Part shown: piece by piece, positions 8,449 through 17,527 of the stretch
How positions within the stretch are numbered: the first letter of the stretch is position 1
How the letters are laid out: every line of letters begins with the position of its first letter
Assembly: GCA_965213545.1 (NCBI GenBank)
Contig: CBDBZL010000001.1
Span: 248,001-312,000 of the forward strand
Direction of reading: 5' to 3'
Source of the DNA: CBDBZL01 sp965213545
GTDB lineage: Bacteria; Pseudomonadota; Alphaproteobacteria; Sphingomonadales; Sphingomonadaceae
DNA: 64,000 nucleotides
Made by a program: the position numbers and the translations under genes
Notes under the pieces: model-generated
The model's input: the letters and a program-made list of their open reading frames with translations, nothing else
Database searches by the model: none
What the model was told of the DNA's origin: nothing

Positions 8449-8534
8449 TGGTGGACAGGGCTGGATTCGAACCAGCGTACGCTTGCGCGGGCAGATTTAC
8501 AGTCTGCTGCCTTTAACCACTCGGCCACCTGTCC
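8449..8534 (-). tRNA. tRNA-Tyr (GTA)
   Basis: An 86-nt class II tRNA on the minus strand. The acceptor arms GGACAGG and CCTGTCC pair. The anticodon loop CTGTAAA gives GTA, the variable arm is long, and the T-arm contains GGTTCGAATCC. The 3' CCA is encoded (8449-8451). It stands alone between psd and rlmB. Confidence 0.95.
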
Positions 8535-8710
8535 ATCCGGGGTGCCATGAGCAGTGCGGCAAGCAAGGCCGGTGCCCAAAAAGGAACGCACACACGCAGC
8601 CTTCCCGGTCGGGAGGGGCGCAATGGCGAAGCGGTGCTTGCCTGTCAATGCTGGCGCTGGCAGGGCGCAGGTCGGCTAGAGCCGGTTCGGGCACCGGCGG
8701 GGATAAGGCA

Positions 8711-9505
8711 ATGGCACGAAGCGGCGAGAAGAAGGGCCTTCGCGGACGTGCCGGGCGGATGCGCGGAGGGCGCGGCTCGGGCCGGGCGCGAAGCGGCGCG
8801 GTGCGGCTATGGGGGCGGCACGCGGTGGAAGCGGCGCTGACCAACCCGGTGCGCGTCCATCGCAAGCTGTGGGCCACGCCCGAGGGCATCGCTTCGCTGA
8901 GCGGCGAGTTGCCGGCCGACTTTCCGCTCGAACATGCAGGGCCCGATGATCTTGCCCGGCTGGTCGCGCGCGATGCGCCGCACCAGGGGCTGGTGCTCGA
9001 ATGCGATCCGCTCGACGACATTGCGCTTCCCGACATGCTCGATGAGGCGCGCGGCCAGCCATTGGTGGTGCTCGATCAGGTGACCGATCCGCACAATGTC
9101 GGCGCTATCATGCGCTCCGCGGCAGCTTTCGGAGCGGCGGCGATTATCACTCAGGACCGCCACGCTCCGTCCGAGGGCGGCGTGCTGGGCAAGGCTGCCT
9201 CCGGCGCGCTCGAGACGGTGCCCTGGATCAGGGTTGTCAACCTGGCCCGCGCGCTGGAGGAAATCGCCGAACATGGCTACTGGCGGATCGGGCTCGATGG
9301 CGAAGCGGAGCAGGAGTTGGCCCAGGCGTTGCCAGCAGGGCCGGTGGCACTGGTGCTTGGAGCGGAAGGAGAAGGCATGCGCGCCAATATCACCGCGCAT
9401 TGCGACGCGCTGGCCCGATTGCCCATCGAGGGCGCGATCGAAAGCCTCAATGTCTCGAACGCTGCTGCGGTAGCGCTCTATGCTGTCAAGGCGCGCATCG
9501 ACTAA
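8711..9505 (+). CDS. rlmB: 23S rRNA 2'-O-methyltransferase RlmB-type (TrmH/SpoU family)
   Basis: SPOUT-class RNA methyltransferase. The 264-aa product has a basic Gly/Arg-rich N-terminus (about 35 residues), an N-terminal substrate-binding domain starting LWGRHAVEAAL, and the SpoU core. The core motifs are LDQVTDPHNVGAIMRSA (motif 1), ALVLGAEGEGM (motif 2) and IPMxG-like IEGAIESLNVSNAAAV (motif 3). The ATG at 8711 follows GGGGATAAGG. The frame is open far upstream, but that region includes the tRNA-Tyr gene. The exact methylated site (Gm2251 in E. coli) is assumed from homology. Confidence 0.88.
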   Translation: MARSGEKKGLRGRAGRMRGGRGSGRARSGAVRLWGRHAVEAALTNPVRVHRKLWATPEGIASLSGELPADFPLEHAGPDDLARLVARDAPHQGLVLECDPLDDIALPDMLDEARGQPLVVLDQVTDPHNVGAIMRSAAAFGAAAIITQDRHAPSEGGVLGKAASGALETVPWIRVVNLARALEEIAEHGYWRIGLDGEAEQELAQALPAGPVALVLGAEGEGMRANITAHCDALARLPIEGAIESLNVSNAAAVALYAVKARID

Positions 9506-9537
9506 TCTGTTCAGGACTATACGCCTGCCGAACAAGG

Positions 9538-9590
9538 AAGGGGCCGCCCCGCATTGCCCGCGAGGCGACCCTTGCATGGCCGGCGTTTTT
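9538..9590. terminator. Possible bidirectional terminator between rlmB and hup
   Basis: An inverted repeat with arms at about 9538-9548 and 9564-9573 (AAGGG/CCCTT outside, CGCC/GGCG inside, one bulge). A run of six T follows at 9585-9590. It sits between the convergent rlmB and hup genes. The T-run is 12 nt beyond the stem, so efficiency is doubtful. Confidence 0.4.
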
Positions 9591-9613
9591 TGCGACCTAG
9601 CGTAGCCGAACGC

Positions 9614-9886
9614 TCAGTTGACCGCGTCTTTGAGCGCCTTGCCCGCCTTGAACTTGGGCTGAGTCGAAGCCTTGATCGTCATCGGCTCGCCGGTGCGAGG
9701 GTTGCGACCGGTCGAGGCCTTGCGCTTGGCGACCGAGAAGGTGCCAAAGTTGACCAGGCGCACCTCGTCCCCCTTCTTCAGCGCGTCCGAAATGGTGTCG
9801 AACACGCCTTCGACCGCCTTGGAGGCATCGTTGCGGGACAGACCGCTGGTTTCCGCGACCGCGCCGATCAGATCATTCTTGTTCAT
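9614..9886 (-). CDS. hup: HU-family DNA-binding protein
   Basis: Nucleoid-associated protein that bends DNA as a dimer. The 90-aa product begins MNKNDLIGAVAETSGLS. It has the beta-arm signature GRNPRTGEPMTI and FGTFSVAKRKAS, which is the standard HU form rather than IHF. The start at 9886 fits the family length; a longer frame adds six non-conserved residues. Confidence 0.95.
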   Translation of the reverse strand: MNKNDLIGAVAETSGLSRNDASKAVEGVFDTISDALKKGDEVRLVNFGTFSVAKRKASTGRNPRTGEPMTIKASTQPKFKAGKALKDAVN

Positions 9887-10081
9887 GCAGGATTTCCCCC
9901 TCACTCGAGTTTGCCATGGCCCTAAGATGGTTCACGACGATTCCCTGAATTGAGCGGGAAAGTTTTCCGCTGTCAAAGCCTATCCCCGACGAGCAAGGTG
10001 TTTTTGCGCAGATTGCACGAGGGGATGGACCGCGCAGTCAACTCACGACCTGGTTGTCCGATCAAACTTCCTAGAAAGCCT

Positions 10082-10103
10082 CGCCCACCCTTTCAGTAGG
10101 GCG
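10082..10103 (-). terminator. Possible terminator after lon
   Basis: A hairpin with arms CGCCC and GGGCG lies about 10-30 nt past the lon stop codon on the minus strand. The downstream U-run is poor. The rest of the 227-nt hup-lon gap shows no gene and should contain the hup promoter. Confidence 0.35.
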
Positions 10104-10113
10104 ACGCACCCGG

Positions 10114-12513
10114 CTAATGCGCCATCCCGCCCGGCTCGGCGAGACCGACTTGAGAGACCTGGCTGGGCGGTTGACTAGCGAGATCATCCGCCTCGGTCCA
10201 CTCGATCGCCGAAGGAAGCGATACCAGCGCCGCCTCGAGCACCTGATCGATATGCGACACGGGGATGATCTCCAGCCGATCCTTCACATTCGCCGGGATT
10301 TCAGCAAGATCCTTCACATTCTCCTCGGGGATCAGCACGGTGGAGATGCCGCCCCGCAAGGCCGCAAGCAGCTTCTCCTTGAGCCCGCCGATCGCCAGCA
10401 CGCGGCCCCGCAAGGTCACCTCGCCGGTCATTGCCACATCGGGCCGCACCGCCTTTCCGGTCAACGTGGAGATGATCGAGGTGACCACGCCTACGCCCGC
10501 GCTTGGCCCATCCTTAGGCACCGCGCCTTCGGGCAGGTGGATATGGACGTTCTTGCGCTGGAAAATGCTGGGCTTGATGCCATAGGCAGGCGCCCGCGCC
10601 TTCACGAAGCTGAAGGCGGCCGCGATGCTCTCGTTCATCACCTCGCCCAGCTTGCCCGTGGTTTTGACCTCGCCCTTGCCCGGCGTGGTGACGCTTTCGA
10701 TGGTCAGCAACTGGCCGCCCACCTCGGTCCAGGCAAGCCCCATCACCGCGCCGATCTGCGGCTCCTCATCGCTCATGTCGTGACGGAACTTTCGCACACC
10801 GGCGAACTCACCCAGGTTCTCGGGCGTCACCTCGACGGCCTGAGTCTTCTTCTCCAGGATGCGGCGCAGCGACTTGCGGCACAAGTTGGCGATCTCGCGT
10901 TCCAGCGTCCTCACCCCCGCCTCGCGCGTGTAATAGCGGATCAGATCGCGCAGGGCGTCCTCGCTGAGCGTGAACTCACCTTCCTTGAGGCCATGCGCCT
11001 CGATCTGCTTGGCGATCAGGTGGCGCTGGGCGATCTCGACCTTCTCATCCTCGGTATAGCCCTCCAGCCGGATGATCTCCATCCGGTCGAGCAACGGCTG
11101 CGGCAGATTCAGGGTATTGGCGGTGGTGACGAACATGATGTCCGAGAGATCAAGGTCGAGCTCGAGATAATGGTCTTGGAACTTGCCGTTCTGTTCAGGA
11201 TCGAGCACCTCGAGCAGTGCCGAGGCCGGATCGCCGCGGAAATCCTGTCCCAACTTGTCGATCTCATCGAGCAGGAACAGGGGATTGGATGCGCCGGCTT
11301 TGCGCAGGTTCTGCACGATCTTGCCCGGAAGCGAGCCGATATAGGTGCGGCGATGGCCACGGATCTCCGCCTCGTCGCGCACTCCGCCGAGCGACTGGCG
11401 AACGAACTCGCGCCCCGTCGCCCGGGCGATCGACTTGCCCAGGCTGGTCTTGCCCACGCCAGGCGGGCCGACCAGACACAGGATCGGGCCCTTTAGCTTG
11501 TTGGTGCGCGCCTGGACCGCGAGATATTCGACGATCCGATCCTTCACCTTGTCGAGCGCATAGTGATCCTCGTCGAGCACGCTCTGCGCCTTGGCGATGT
11601 CCTTCTTGAGCTTGGATTTCTTGGCCCAGGGCAGGCCTAGCAGCACGTCAAGATAGTTGCGCACCACGGTCGCTTCAGCGCTCATCGGCTGCATGGACTT
11701 GAGCTTCTTAAGCTCGGAATTGGCCTTCGCCTTCGCCTCTTCCGACAGGCCGAGCGTGTCGATCTTCTTCTGCAGTTCGGCGAGTTCGTCACCGCCGCCT
11801 TCCTCACCACCAAGCTCGGTCTGGATCGCCTTCAATTGTTCGTTAAGGTAGTATTCGCGCTGGGTCTTTTCCATCTGGCGCTTGACCCGGCCACGGATCT
11901 TGCGCTCGACCTTGATCACCGAAAGCTCGGCCTCCATCGCCTGATAGACCAGCTCCAGTCGCTTGGCGGCATTGACCTCGGTAAGGAGCGCCTGCTTGTC
12001 GGCCACCTTGACCGCAAGATTGGCGGCAATGGCATCGGCCAGAGGACCGGCCTCCTCGATCTCGCCCAGCTCCTCGGCAATCCCGTCAGGCAGCTTCTTG
12101 TTGGCGCGCGCATAGTCACCGAACTGGTCGATCGTAGTGCGCATCAGCGCGGCGACTTCGGCCCCTTCGGCCTCGCCCTCGATGACCTCGTCGACCTGTG
12201 CGAGCACATAGTCGCCGCTGGCGCGCAGTTCGCCCAGCCTTGCGCGCGCGCCGCCCTCGACCAGCACGCGCACCGTGGCATCGGGCAGCTTGAGCATCTG
12301 CAGTACCTGGGCGACCACCCCTACATCGAACAGATCGTCCGCTGCGGGATCGTCGGTTGCGGGATCCTTTTGTGCGAGAAGGAAGATGTCCTTGTCACCT
12401 TCCATCGCCGCTTCGAGCGCTGCGACCGATTTGTCCCGCCCCACGAAGAGCGGAACCACCATTCCGGGAAATACGACGATGTCTCGCAAGGGCAGCAACG
12501 GATAGGCATTCAT
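10114..12513 (-). CDS. lon: ATP-dependent protease Lon
   Basis: Cytoplasmic AAA+ serine protease that degrades misfolded and regulatory proteins. The 799-aa product has the N-terminal LON substrate domain (starts MNAYPLLPLRDIVVFPGM). A coiled-coil-rich region runs to about residue 280. The Walker A GPPGVGKTSLGKS is at about 350, the Walker B is FLLDEIDK, and the catalytic Ser sits in PKDGPSAGVG with its Lys partner in KEKLLAALR. The ATG was chosen over a TTG three codons upstream. Monocistronic by spacing; no clear heat-shock promoter was identified. Confidence 0.96.
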   Translation of the reverse strand: MNAYPLLPLRDIVVFPGMVVPLFVGRDKSVAALEAAMEGDKDIFLLAQKDPATDDPAADDLFDVGVVAQVLQMLKLPDATVRVLVEGGARARLGELRASGDYVLAQVDEVIEGEAEGAEVAALMRTTIDQFGDYARANKKLPDGIAEELGEIEEAGPLADAIAANLAVKVADKQALLTEVNAAKRLELVYQAMEAELSVIKVERKIRGRVKRQMEKTQREYYLNEQLKAIQTELGGEEGGGDELAELQKKIDTLGLSEEAKAKANSELKKLKSMQPMSAEATVVRNYLDVLLGLPWAKKSKLKKDIAKAQSVLDEDHYALDKVKDRIVEYLAVQARTNKLKGPILCLVGPPGVGKTSLGKSIARATGREFVRQSLGGVRDEAEIRGHRRTYIGSLPGKIVQNLRKAGASNPLFLLDEIDKLGQDFRGDPASALLEVLDPEQNGKFQDHYLELDLDLSDIMFVTTANTLNLPQPLLDRMEIIRLEGYTEDEKVEIAQRHLIAKQIEAHGLKEGEFTLSEDALRDLIRYYTREAGVRTLEREIANLCRKSLRRILEKKTQAVEVTPENLGEFAGVRKFRHDMSDEEPQIGAVMGLAWTEVGGQLLTIESVTTPGKGEVKTTGKLGEVMNESIAAAFSFVKARAPAYGIKPSIFQRKNVHIHLPEGAVPKDGPSAGVGVVTSIISTLTGKAVRPDVAMTGEVTLRGRVLAIGGLKEKLLAALRGGISTVLIPEENVKDLAEIPANVKDRLEIIPVSHIDQVLEAALVSLPSAIEWTEADDLASQPPSQVSQVGLAEPGGMAH

Positions 12514-12687
12514 GTCGTGCAAGTTCCAATCATATGGTCGGCTCCCGAAGGGCCTGGCGGTGACGGGATCGATATGGGCGACGGCAGTGCTTGGCGCAAT
12601 GCCATGAGCCTTGGTTAGGCATCATCCGCAATGCTACCGACGCCCGTGCGAAACCTGAGACCTTGCGCAGCGACAAGACCGCGCGGG

Positions 12688-13624
12688 TCAGTGGTTGTTG
12701 TAGACAACCGTAAACCTGTCCAACGCTTTGGTCGGTTCTTTATCCGCCCCCTTCGGCGGCTCCCAACGTCAATATTTGAGGACGGCCGCACAGGCGAGAT
12801 GGCTGAACACCAGCGGATGGTCCGTGCGGGTCGCCCGGCAGTTCTCGGCCCTGCCATTTGTTCCCACCAGGATTGCAAGCCCGACCGACACCGGGCGGTG
12901 GTCATCGGCCAACTAGGACACCGGATAGTGCTGCGATACTCTCTCGGCCCAGTCTCCGAAATTCCGGCGCTGCGGCGGACGGTCGTTTTTGTCGCGAGGC
13001 ACAAGATCGATTCCGAACGCGGTATAGTTCTCCCCGACGCAGCCGCGTAACGCCTCGAACGGAAGGTGAAGCGGACCTGTCTGAAGGACGATATTCTGCA
13101 TAAACCCATCAGCAATGAACAAGCCCGTGATCTCCTGCTCGCGCTTGACCTGCGCTTCTTCGTCAGGGAACGGCCCCGATCTTTTCGCTGGCTCCGATCG
13201 AGGTAGTGAACGCGAACCCGTTGCCCAGAAATGAGCTGGTATCGCGCGTGCTGTCAGATGCGCGCTCGATATTCACAAATCCATGCGACGACGCATCGGG
13301 AAGGAAGGCGACCGTGATATCGCCCGGCTCTGCGGTCATTTGCTCGCTGACAACCGAGATGCGGTAATTGTAATTGAAGGTCACGGCGGCGAACTGCGAG
13401 GTCACCTCGGCCTGGTCGTTGCCGAACCTGCGTTCGAGAAAGCAGGTGCTGCCCGTGGTCTCTATCCACCATGGGCTGGACCCGGCCAGCTCGACCGGCC
13501 CGTTGTCCGCTGACGGCTGAGCCTGCGCGGCGGCGGACAGCCCGATCGCGCTCAGTGCCAGCCACCGCCCCAGGCCAGGACGGAACCGGCGGCGCCAGTT
13601 TGCCACCCCGGGCAGGGCGCCCAT
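12688..13624 (-). pseudogene. Decayed secreted protein with TonB-C-like end
   Basis: Begins with an ATG 4 nt after the ybaB stop and an N-terminal signal peptide (Arg-rich, then WLALSAIGLSAAAQAQ). The frame breaks at a C4 tract (13174-13177, + strand). Removing one G in the minus-strand G4 lets it continue as KIGPFPDEEAQVKREQEITG through IADGFMQNIVLQTG to a TAG at 12913-12915. The same frame then continues with GLAILVGTNGRAENCRAT, HLACAAVLKY, an in-frame TGA, RWEPPKG, and RFTVVYNN to a final stop at 12688. The last part resembles the energy-transducer TonB C-terminal fold (G-dG-v-xC-v-xxS...C..L..a-rf-PA). Three lesions argue for a true pseudogene. The first frame alone encodes 153 aa. Confidence 0.7.
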
Positions 13625-13627
13625 CCC

Positions 13628-13969
13628 TCAACCCATACCCGGCAGGTTCAAACCGGGGGGCAGGCCCATTCCGGATTGCACCTTCTGCATTTCCTCGTTC
13701 GCCGCGTGATCGGCCTTTGTGCGCGCGTCGTTGAAGGCGGCGGTAACCAGGTCCTCGAGCATCTGCTTGTCATCGGGCACGATCAGGCTGTCGTCGATCG
13801 ACACGGACAGGATCCGCCCCTTCGCCGTGCAGCGGATCTTGACAAGCCCGCCGCCGGCCGAACCCTCGACCTCGAGCGCATCGAGCTTTTCCTGCACCTC
13901 GTTCATCTGCTTGCCGATCGTCTGCGCGGCTTCCTGCGCGGCCTTAAGCATCTCTTCCATCGATTGCAT
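13628..13969 (-). CDS. YbaB/EbfC family nucleoid-associated protein
   Basis: Small DNA-binding protein encoded next to dnaX in most bacteria. At 113 aa it has an N-terminal helix (MLKAAQEAAQTIGKQMNEVQEKL), the core GSAGGGLVKIRCTAKGRI, and a C-terminal Gly/Pro/Met tail (GMGLPPGLNLPGMG). It starts 12 nt after the dnaX stop, so the genes are co-transcribed. A start three codons further in is possible. Confidence 0.93.
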   Translation of the reverse strand: MQSMEEMLKAAQEAAQTIGKQMNEVQEKLDALEVEGSAGGGLVKIRCTAKGRILSVSIDDSLIVPDDKQMLEDLVTAAFNDARTKADHAANEEMQKVQSGMGLPPGLNLPGMG

Positions 13970-13981
13970 TGGCGTAAGTCC

Positions 13982-15868
13982 TTACCTGCTGAAGTTCTGA
14001 TTGCGCCTTACCCGATCGCCAGCATCCTCGTCGAGCAGTTCCGCACCGGGAAACGCGGCAAGTGCAGCTTCGACCAGCGGGTTTTCGCGGATCGAACGTG
14101 CCTCCTCATGCCGCACCTTAGCATCCTGCGCGGCGAGCGTGGGCGCGCCCTCCCCGGCCCCGCGCTCGACTTGCCAGCGCCGATCGGTGAGCTTGCGTAG
14201 GGCGGAGCGCAATGCGGGGCACAGGTCTTCATCGAAGCCCGGCTCGGTGCGGTAGACCAGCCGCCCGGGAGCAAGTTCGATCACCCGCACCTGCATCCGC
14301 AGCTTGCTGGCCAGATGCATCGCGCCATCCTCATCGATCCGCGCGACAAGAGAACGCCAGTTGTGCGCCGAGCCGCTGCTATCATGTGCTGTGGAATTGG
14401 CGGGCGCTATGGAACCTGCGGGCGCGTCCGATCCAGCAGCGGATACGCCATTCGCCGACAACTGGGCCAGCTGGCGCGCGAGCTGTCCAGGGTCAGGCAG
14501 GTCGGCGGCATGAAGCACGCGCAGCAACGCCATTTGCGCCGCCACCAAAGGATCGGGCGCCACGCGCACTTCTTCATAACCCTTGAGCAGCAATTGCCAC
14601 AGCCGGTGGACCTCGGCGGGACTGATCGCGCCAACCCAACGCGCGAGTGCCTCGTCCGCTTCGGTCGGCCCGGCGTCCGCCGCCCCTCGTCCCAGCTGAG
14701 CCAACGCGATCAAGTGTGCGTGCTGCATCATGGCACGCAGCAACATGGCGGGCTCAACGCCCAGCGCATATTGCTGCTCGACCGCATCGAGCATGGCATC
14801 CGGATCGGCCTCGATCAGGCTGGCGAACAGCGCCCGCTCGGCGTTCTTGTCGGCCAGCCCCAGCATTTCGCGCACGCGCCGCGCGGTAACCACCGGGTGC
14901 GCATCGCCTCCCTGGCCGCCCGCATCCTCAAGATCGGCATGCGCGATCGCTTGGTCGAGGATGGACAGGCCATCACGCACCGAACCCTCGGCCGCCGCCG
15001 CGATCAATGCCAGCGCCTCGGGCTCGGCATCGACTCCCTCTACACGGCAGATCGACGCGTAATGCTGTTCGAGCAGCTCGCGCGACACACGCCGCAGGTC
15101 GAAGCGCTGGGTGCGGCTGAGCACGGTGACCGGCAGCTTCTCCACCTCGGTGGTGGCGAACAGGAACTTGACGTGGCCGGGCGGCTCCTCGAGCGTTTTG
15201 AGCAGCGCATTGAACGCCGGTTTCGACATCATGTGCACTTCGTCGATGATGTAGATCTTGTAGCGCGCGCTGACCGCTGCATAGCGAACCGCATCGGTCA
15301 TGGCCCGCACATCGTCGATGCCATTGTGGCTCGCCGCATCCATCTCGATGACGTCGATATGCCGGCCCTCGGCAATGGCCCGGCACGGCTCGCACACACC
15401 GCATGGGTCGATCGTCGGCCCGCCTTCGCCATCGGGACCGATGCAGTTCAGCGCCTTGGCGATGAGCCGCGCAGTGCTGGTCTTGCCCACCCCGCGCACG
15501 CCCGTCATCAGGAACGCATGCGCCAGCCGGTCGCGGGCGATCGCGTTGGCGAGCGTTCGTACCATCGGCTCCTGGCCGATCAGTTGGGTGAATGTCTGCG
15601 GCCGATACTTGCGCGCCAGCACACGATAGCGCTGTTCGGACGCCGGTTGGCTTTGCGCCGCAGACACGTCTTGCGTCTGCGCGCGACTATCCTGCTCCTT
15701 ATCCGCCAATTTATCTGCCGATGCTGGTGCAGGCGACGGCGGGGGCGCAGGCTTCTGCGCATCGCTTGGCGGATCGAACAGCGCTTCCTGCCCAGCCGCC
15801 GCGAGCGCGGCAGCATCGGTCTCCTCGACGTCGACTTCGGAGGGAAACATGTCGCGCGGCGGGTTCAT
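13982..15868 (-). CDS. dnaX: DNA polymerase III subunit gamma/tau
   Basis: Clamp-loader ATPase that also links the polymerase cores. The 628-aa product has an acidic, Pro/Ala-rich N-terminal extension of about 80 residues, common in alphaproteobacteria. Then come YRVLARKYRPQTF, Walker A GVRGVGKTSTAR, four zinc-binding cysteines (CIGPDG...CGVCEPC), Walker B IYIIDEVHMMS and the SRT motif (LSRTQRFDL). The C-terminal tau region contains an Ala/Ser-rich linker. No programmed-frameshift A-run was noted. The SRP RNA gene lies just upstream on the same strand. Confidence 0.95.
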   Translation of the reverse strand: MNPPRDMFPSEVDVEETDAAALAAAGQEALFDPPSDAQKPAPPPSPAPASADKLADKEQDSRAQTQDVSAAQSQPASEQRYRVLARKYRPQTFTQLIGQEPMVRTLANAIARDRLAHAFLMTGVRGVGKTSTARLIAKALNCIGPDGEGGPTIDPCGVCEPCRAIAEGRHIDVIEMDAASHNGIDDVRAMTDAVRYAAVSARYKIYIIDEVHMMSKPAFNALLKTLEEPPGHVKFLFATTEVEKLPVTVLSRTQRFDLRRVSRELLEQHYASICRVEGVDAEPEALALIAAAAEGSVRDGLSILDQAIAHADLEDAGGQGGDAHPVVTARRVREMLGLADKNAERALFASLIEADPDAMLDAVEQQYALGVEPAMLLRAMMQHAHLIALAQLGRGAADAGPTEADEALARWVGAISPAEVHRLWQLLLKGYEEVRVAPDPLVAAQMALLRVLHAADLPDPGQLARQLAQLSANGVSAAGSDAPAGSIAPANSTAHDSSGSAHNWRSLVARIDEDGAMHLASKLRMQVRVIELAPGRLVYRTEPGFDEDLCPALRSALRKLTDRRWQVERGAGEGAPTLAAQDAKVRHEEARSIRENPLVEAALAAFPGAELLDEDAGDRVRRNQNFSR

Positions 15869-15970
15869 GAACCAAGCTTAATAGCTCGGGCGCGGCTTGT
15901 CGAAAGCTAAAGCGAAGCGCTCTGTCGGGCCGGGTCACCAACACCAGCAACCGCCTCAAAATGCGAGAAA

Positions 15971-16057
15971 GGAGCCGGGCGACCCGCCGCCATCTACCTG
16001 GGCTGCTTCCTTCCGGACCTGACCCGGTGAGCAAACGCAAACGCCCACCCGACTCCC
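15971..16057 (-). ncRNA. ffs: Signal recognition particle RNA, small bacterial type (4.5S)
   Basis: The minus strand contains the invariant SRP loop GGTCAGGTCCGGAAGGAAGC followed by AGCCC, which binds Ffh. The flanking ends pair: GGAGTCGGG near 16049-16056 with CCCGGCTCC near 15971-15979. This gives the single long hairpin of the 4.5S type. Ends are approximate. Its place next to dnaX is seen in other alphaproteobacteria. Confidence 0.9.
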
Positions 16058-16093
16058 GCGCGCGATATGGCGGGGCCGCTTGTGGAATGCAAG

Positions 16094-16372
16094 CTAACGG
16101 AAATTGTCCGCATAGGCCTGCAGCTTGAGCTTCTTTGGCGGAACCTTGTGGACCAGCGCGGAGATGCCGTATTTCTGGGCATAGGCGGTCGCCTCTTCGC
16201 AGCTGGGGAAGGTAAGCTGGACTTGCTGGCGCGTATCGCCGCTACCCGCCCATCCCATCAGCGGATCGGGTCGCTTCGCCTCGGCCGGGACGAAGTCGAG
16301 GATCCATTCGTCGGTCAGCGCCTTGCCGGACTGCATGGCGCTCTTGGAGCGCTTGTAGATACGAGCCTGCAT
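16094..16372 (-). CDS. NDUFS4-like (18 kDa) complex I accessory protein
   Basis: A 92-aa protein of the ETC complex I subunit conserved region family, the alphaproteobacterial counterpart of mitochondrial NDUFS4. Visible features are the N-terminal MQARIYKRSKSAMQSGKA, then W-x-LDFVPAEAKRPDPLMGW and the C-terminal SCEEATAYAQKYGI and PPKKLKLQAYADNF. It probably associates with the peripheral arm of NADH dehydrogenase. It is encoded away from any nuo genes in this window and reads toward ffs and dnaX. Confidence 0.9.
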   Translation of the reverse strand: MQARIYKRSKSAMQSGKALTDEWILDFVPAEAKRPDPLMGWAGSGDTRQQVQLTFPSCEEATAYAQKYGISALVHKVPPKKLKLQAYADNFR

Positions 16373-16439
16373 GGTCCTGTCTTGGACCGGAACTGGGCTT
16401 CAGATCAAGCGGTGGTTACCGGGTTAGAGCATCCGCCGC

Positions 16440-17462
16440 TCAATAGGCGCGCGCAATGGCGAAATGGGCCGCCTCGACCATGGCATCGCGCGCCCGGCCG
16501 GGCGGGAAGATCGACAAGGCATCGCATGCCCGCTGGGCGAAATGGCGCGCCCTTTCCCGTGTATCGTCGAGCGCATCATGACGCATAATCAGCCTGATCG
16601 CCCGCGCAAGGTCCTCGTCACTCGTCGAGAAACCGGCGATCGCATCTTTCCAGAAACGCCGCTCCGCATCGGAGCCGCGGGCATAGGCCAGAATGACCGG
16701 AAGCGTCATCTTGCCCTCGCGAAAATCGTCGCCCCTGTCCTTGCCCATGCTGCGCGCGTCCGAGCCGTAATCGATCGCATCGTCGACCAACTGAAAGGCG
16801 ATGCCCAGGTTGCGGCCATAATCATCAAGCGCGCGCTCCTCGATCTCACCACATTCGGCCACCACCGCCGCGATACGGCTGGCGGCGGCGAACAACGCCG
16901 CGGTCTTGGAGCCGATGATGTCGAGATAGCGCTCCTCACTGGTCTCGATCTTGCGCTGGGATACCAGCTGGTCGACCTCACCCTGCGCAATGATCGCGCT
17001 GGCCGAAGATAGAATCTTAAGCACCTTGAGGCTGCCATCCTCCACCATCAGTTCGAAGGCGCGCGCGAACAGGAAGTCGCCCACCAGCACGGTGGCGGGA
17101 TTGCCGAACACGATATTGGCCGCGTCTCGCCCGCGCCGCATCTCCGATCCATCGACCACGTCATCGTGCAGCAAGGTGGCGGTGTGGATGAACTCGACCG
17201 CGGCGGCGAGCTTGTGGTGGCGCGTTCCCTGATATCCGGCAAGCTCGGCGCCCGCGAGCGTGAGCATCGGTCGCATTCGCTTGCCGCCCCCGGCGATGAG
17301 ATGGCCCGCTAGCGCGGGAATTAGCGGTATCTCGCTCTGCATGCGCTGCAGAATGACCTGATTGACCGAGTTCATCGCCGTGGCGGTGAGCGATAGAATA
17401 GCCGACAGCGTGGGTGCAGGCGCCGCCGGACCGCGCGGGAAGGAAAGGATCTCGGCGCTCAT
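16440..17462 (-). CDS. ispB: Polyprenyl (octaprenyl/decaprenyl) diphosphate synthase
   Basis: trans-Prenyltransferase that makes the ubiquinone side chain. The 340-aa product carries the first Asp-rich motif LLHDDVVDG, the second FQLVDDAIDY, and GGGKRMRPML near the N-terminus. The ATG at 17462 (MSAEILSFPRG) was chosen for family length; the frame is open upstream. Chain length cannot be read with certainty; in Sphingomonadales ubiquinone-10 is usual. Divergent from the chorismate mutase gene, with a 65-nt gap. Confidence 0.9.
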   Translation of the reverse strand: MSAEILSFPRGPAAPAPTLSAILSLTATAMNSVNQVILQRMQSEIPLIPALAGHLIAGGGKRMRPMLTLAGAELAGYQGTRHHKLAAAVEFIHTATLLHDDVVDGSEMRRGRDAANIVFGNPATVLVGDFLFARAFELMVEDGSLKVLKILSSASAIIAQGEVDQLVSQRKIETSEERYLDIIGSKTAALFAAASRIAAVVAECGEIEERALDDYGRNLGIAFQLVDDAIDYGSDARSMGKDRGDDFREGKMTLPVILAYARGSDAERRFWKDAIAGFSTSDEDLARAIRLIMRHDALDDTRERARHFAQRACDALSIFPPGRARDAMVEAAHFAIARAY

Positions 17463-17527
17463 CGCGCACGCTATTTGGATATGCGCGCGCGCCTTGGCAA
17501 GCGCGCGATTGCTGCTAGCACGCGGCG

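Noticed and set aside
12631..13050. A 139-codon plus-strand frame
   Set aside because: The opposite strand carries protein-like sequence with a TonB-C pattern across the same bases, so this is its shadow.
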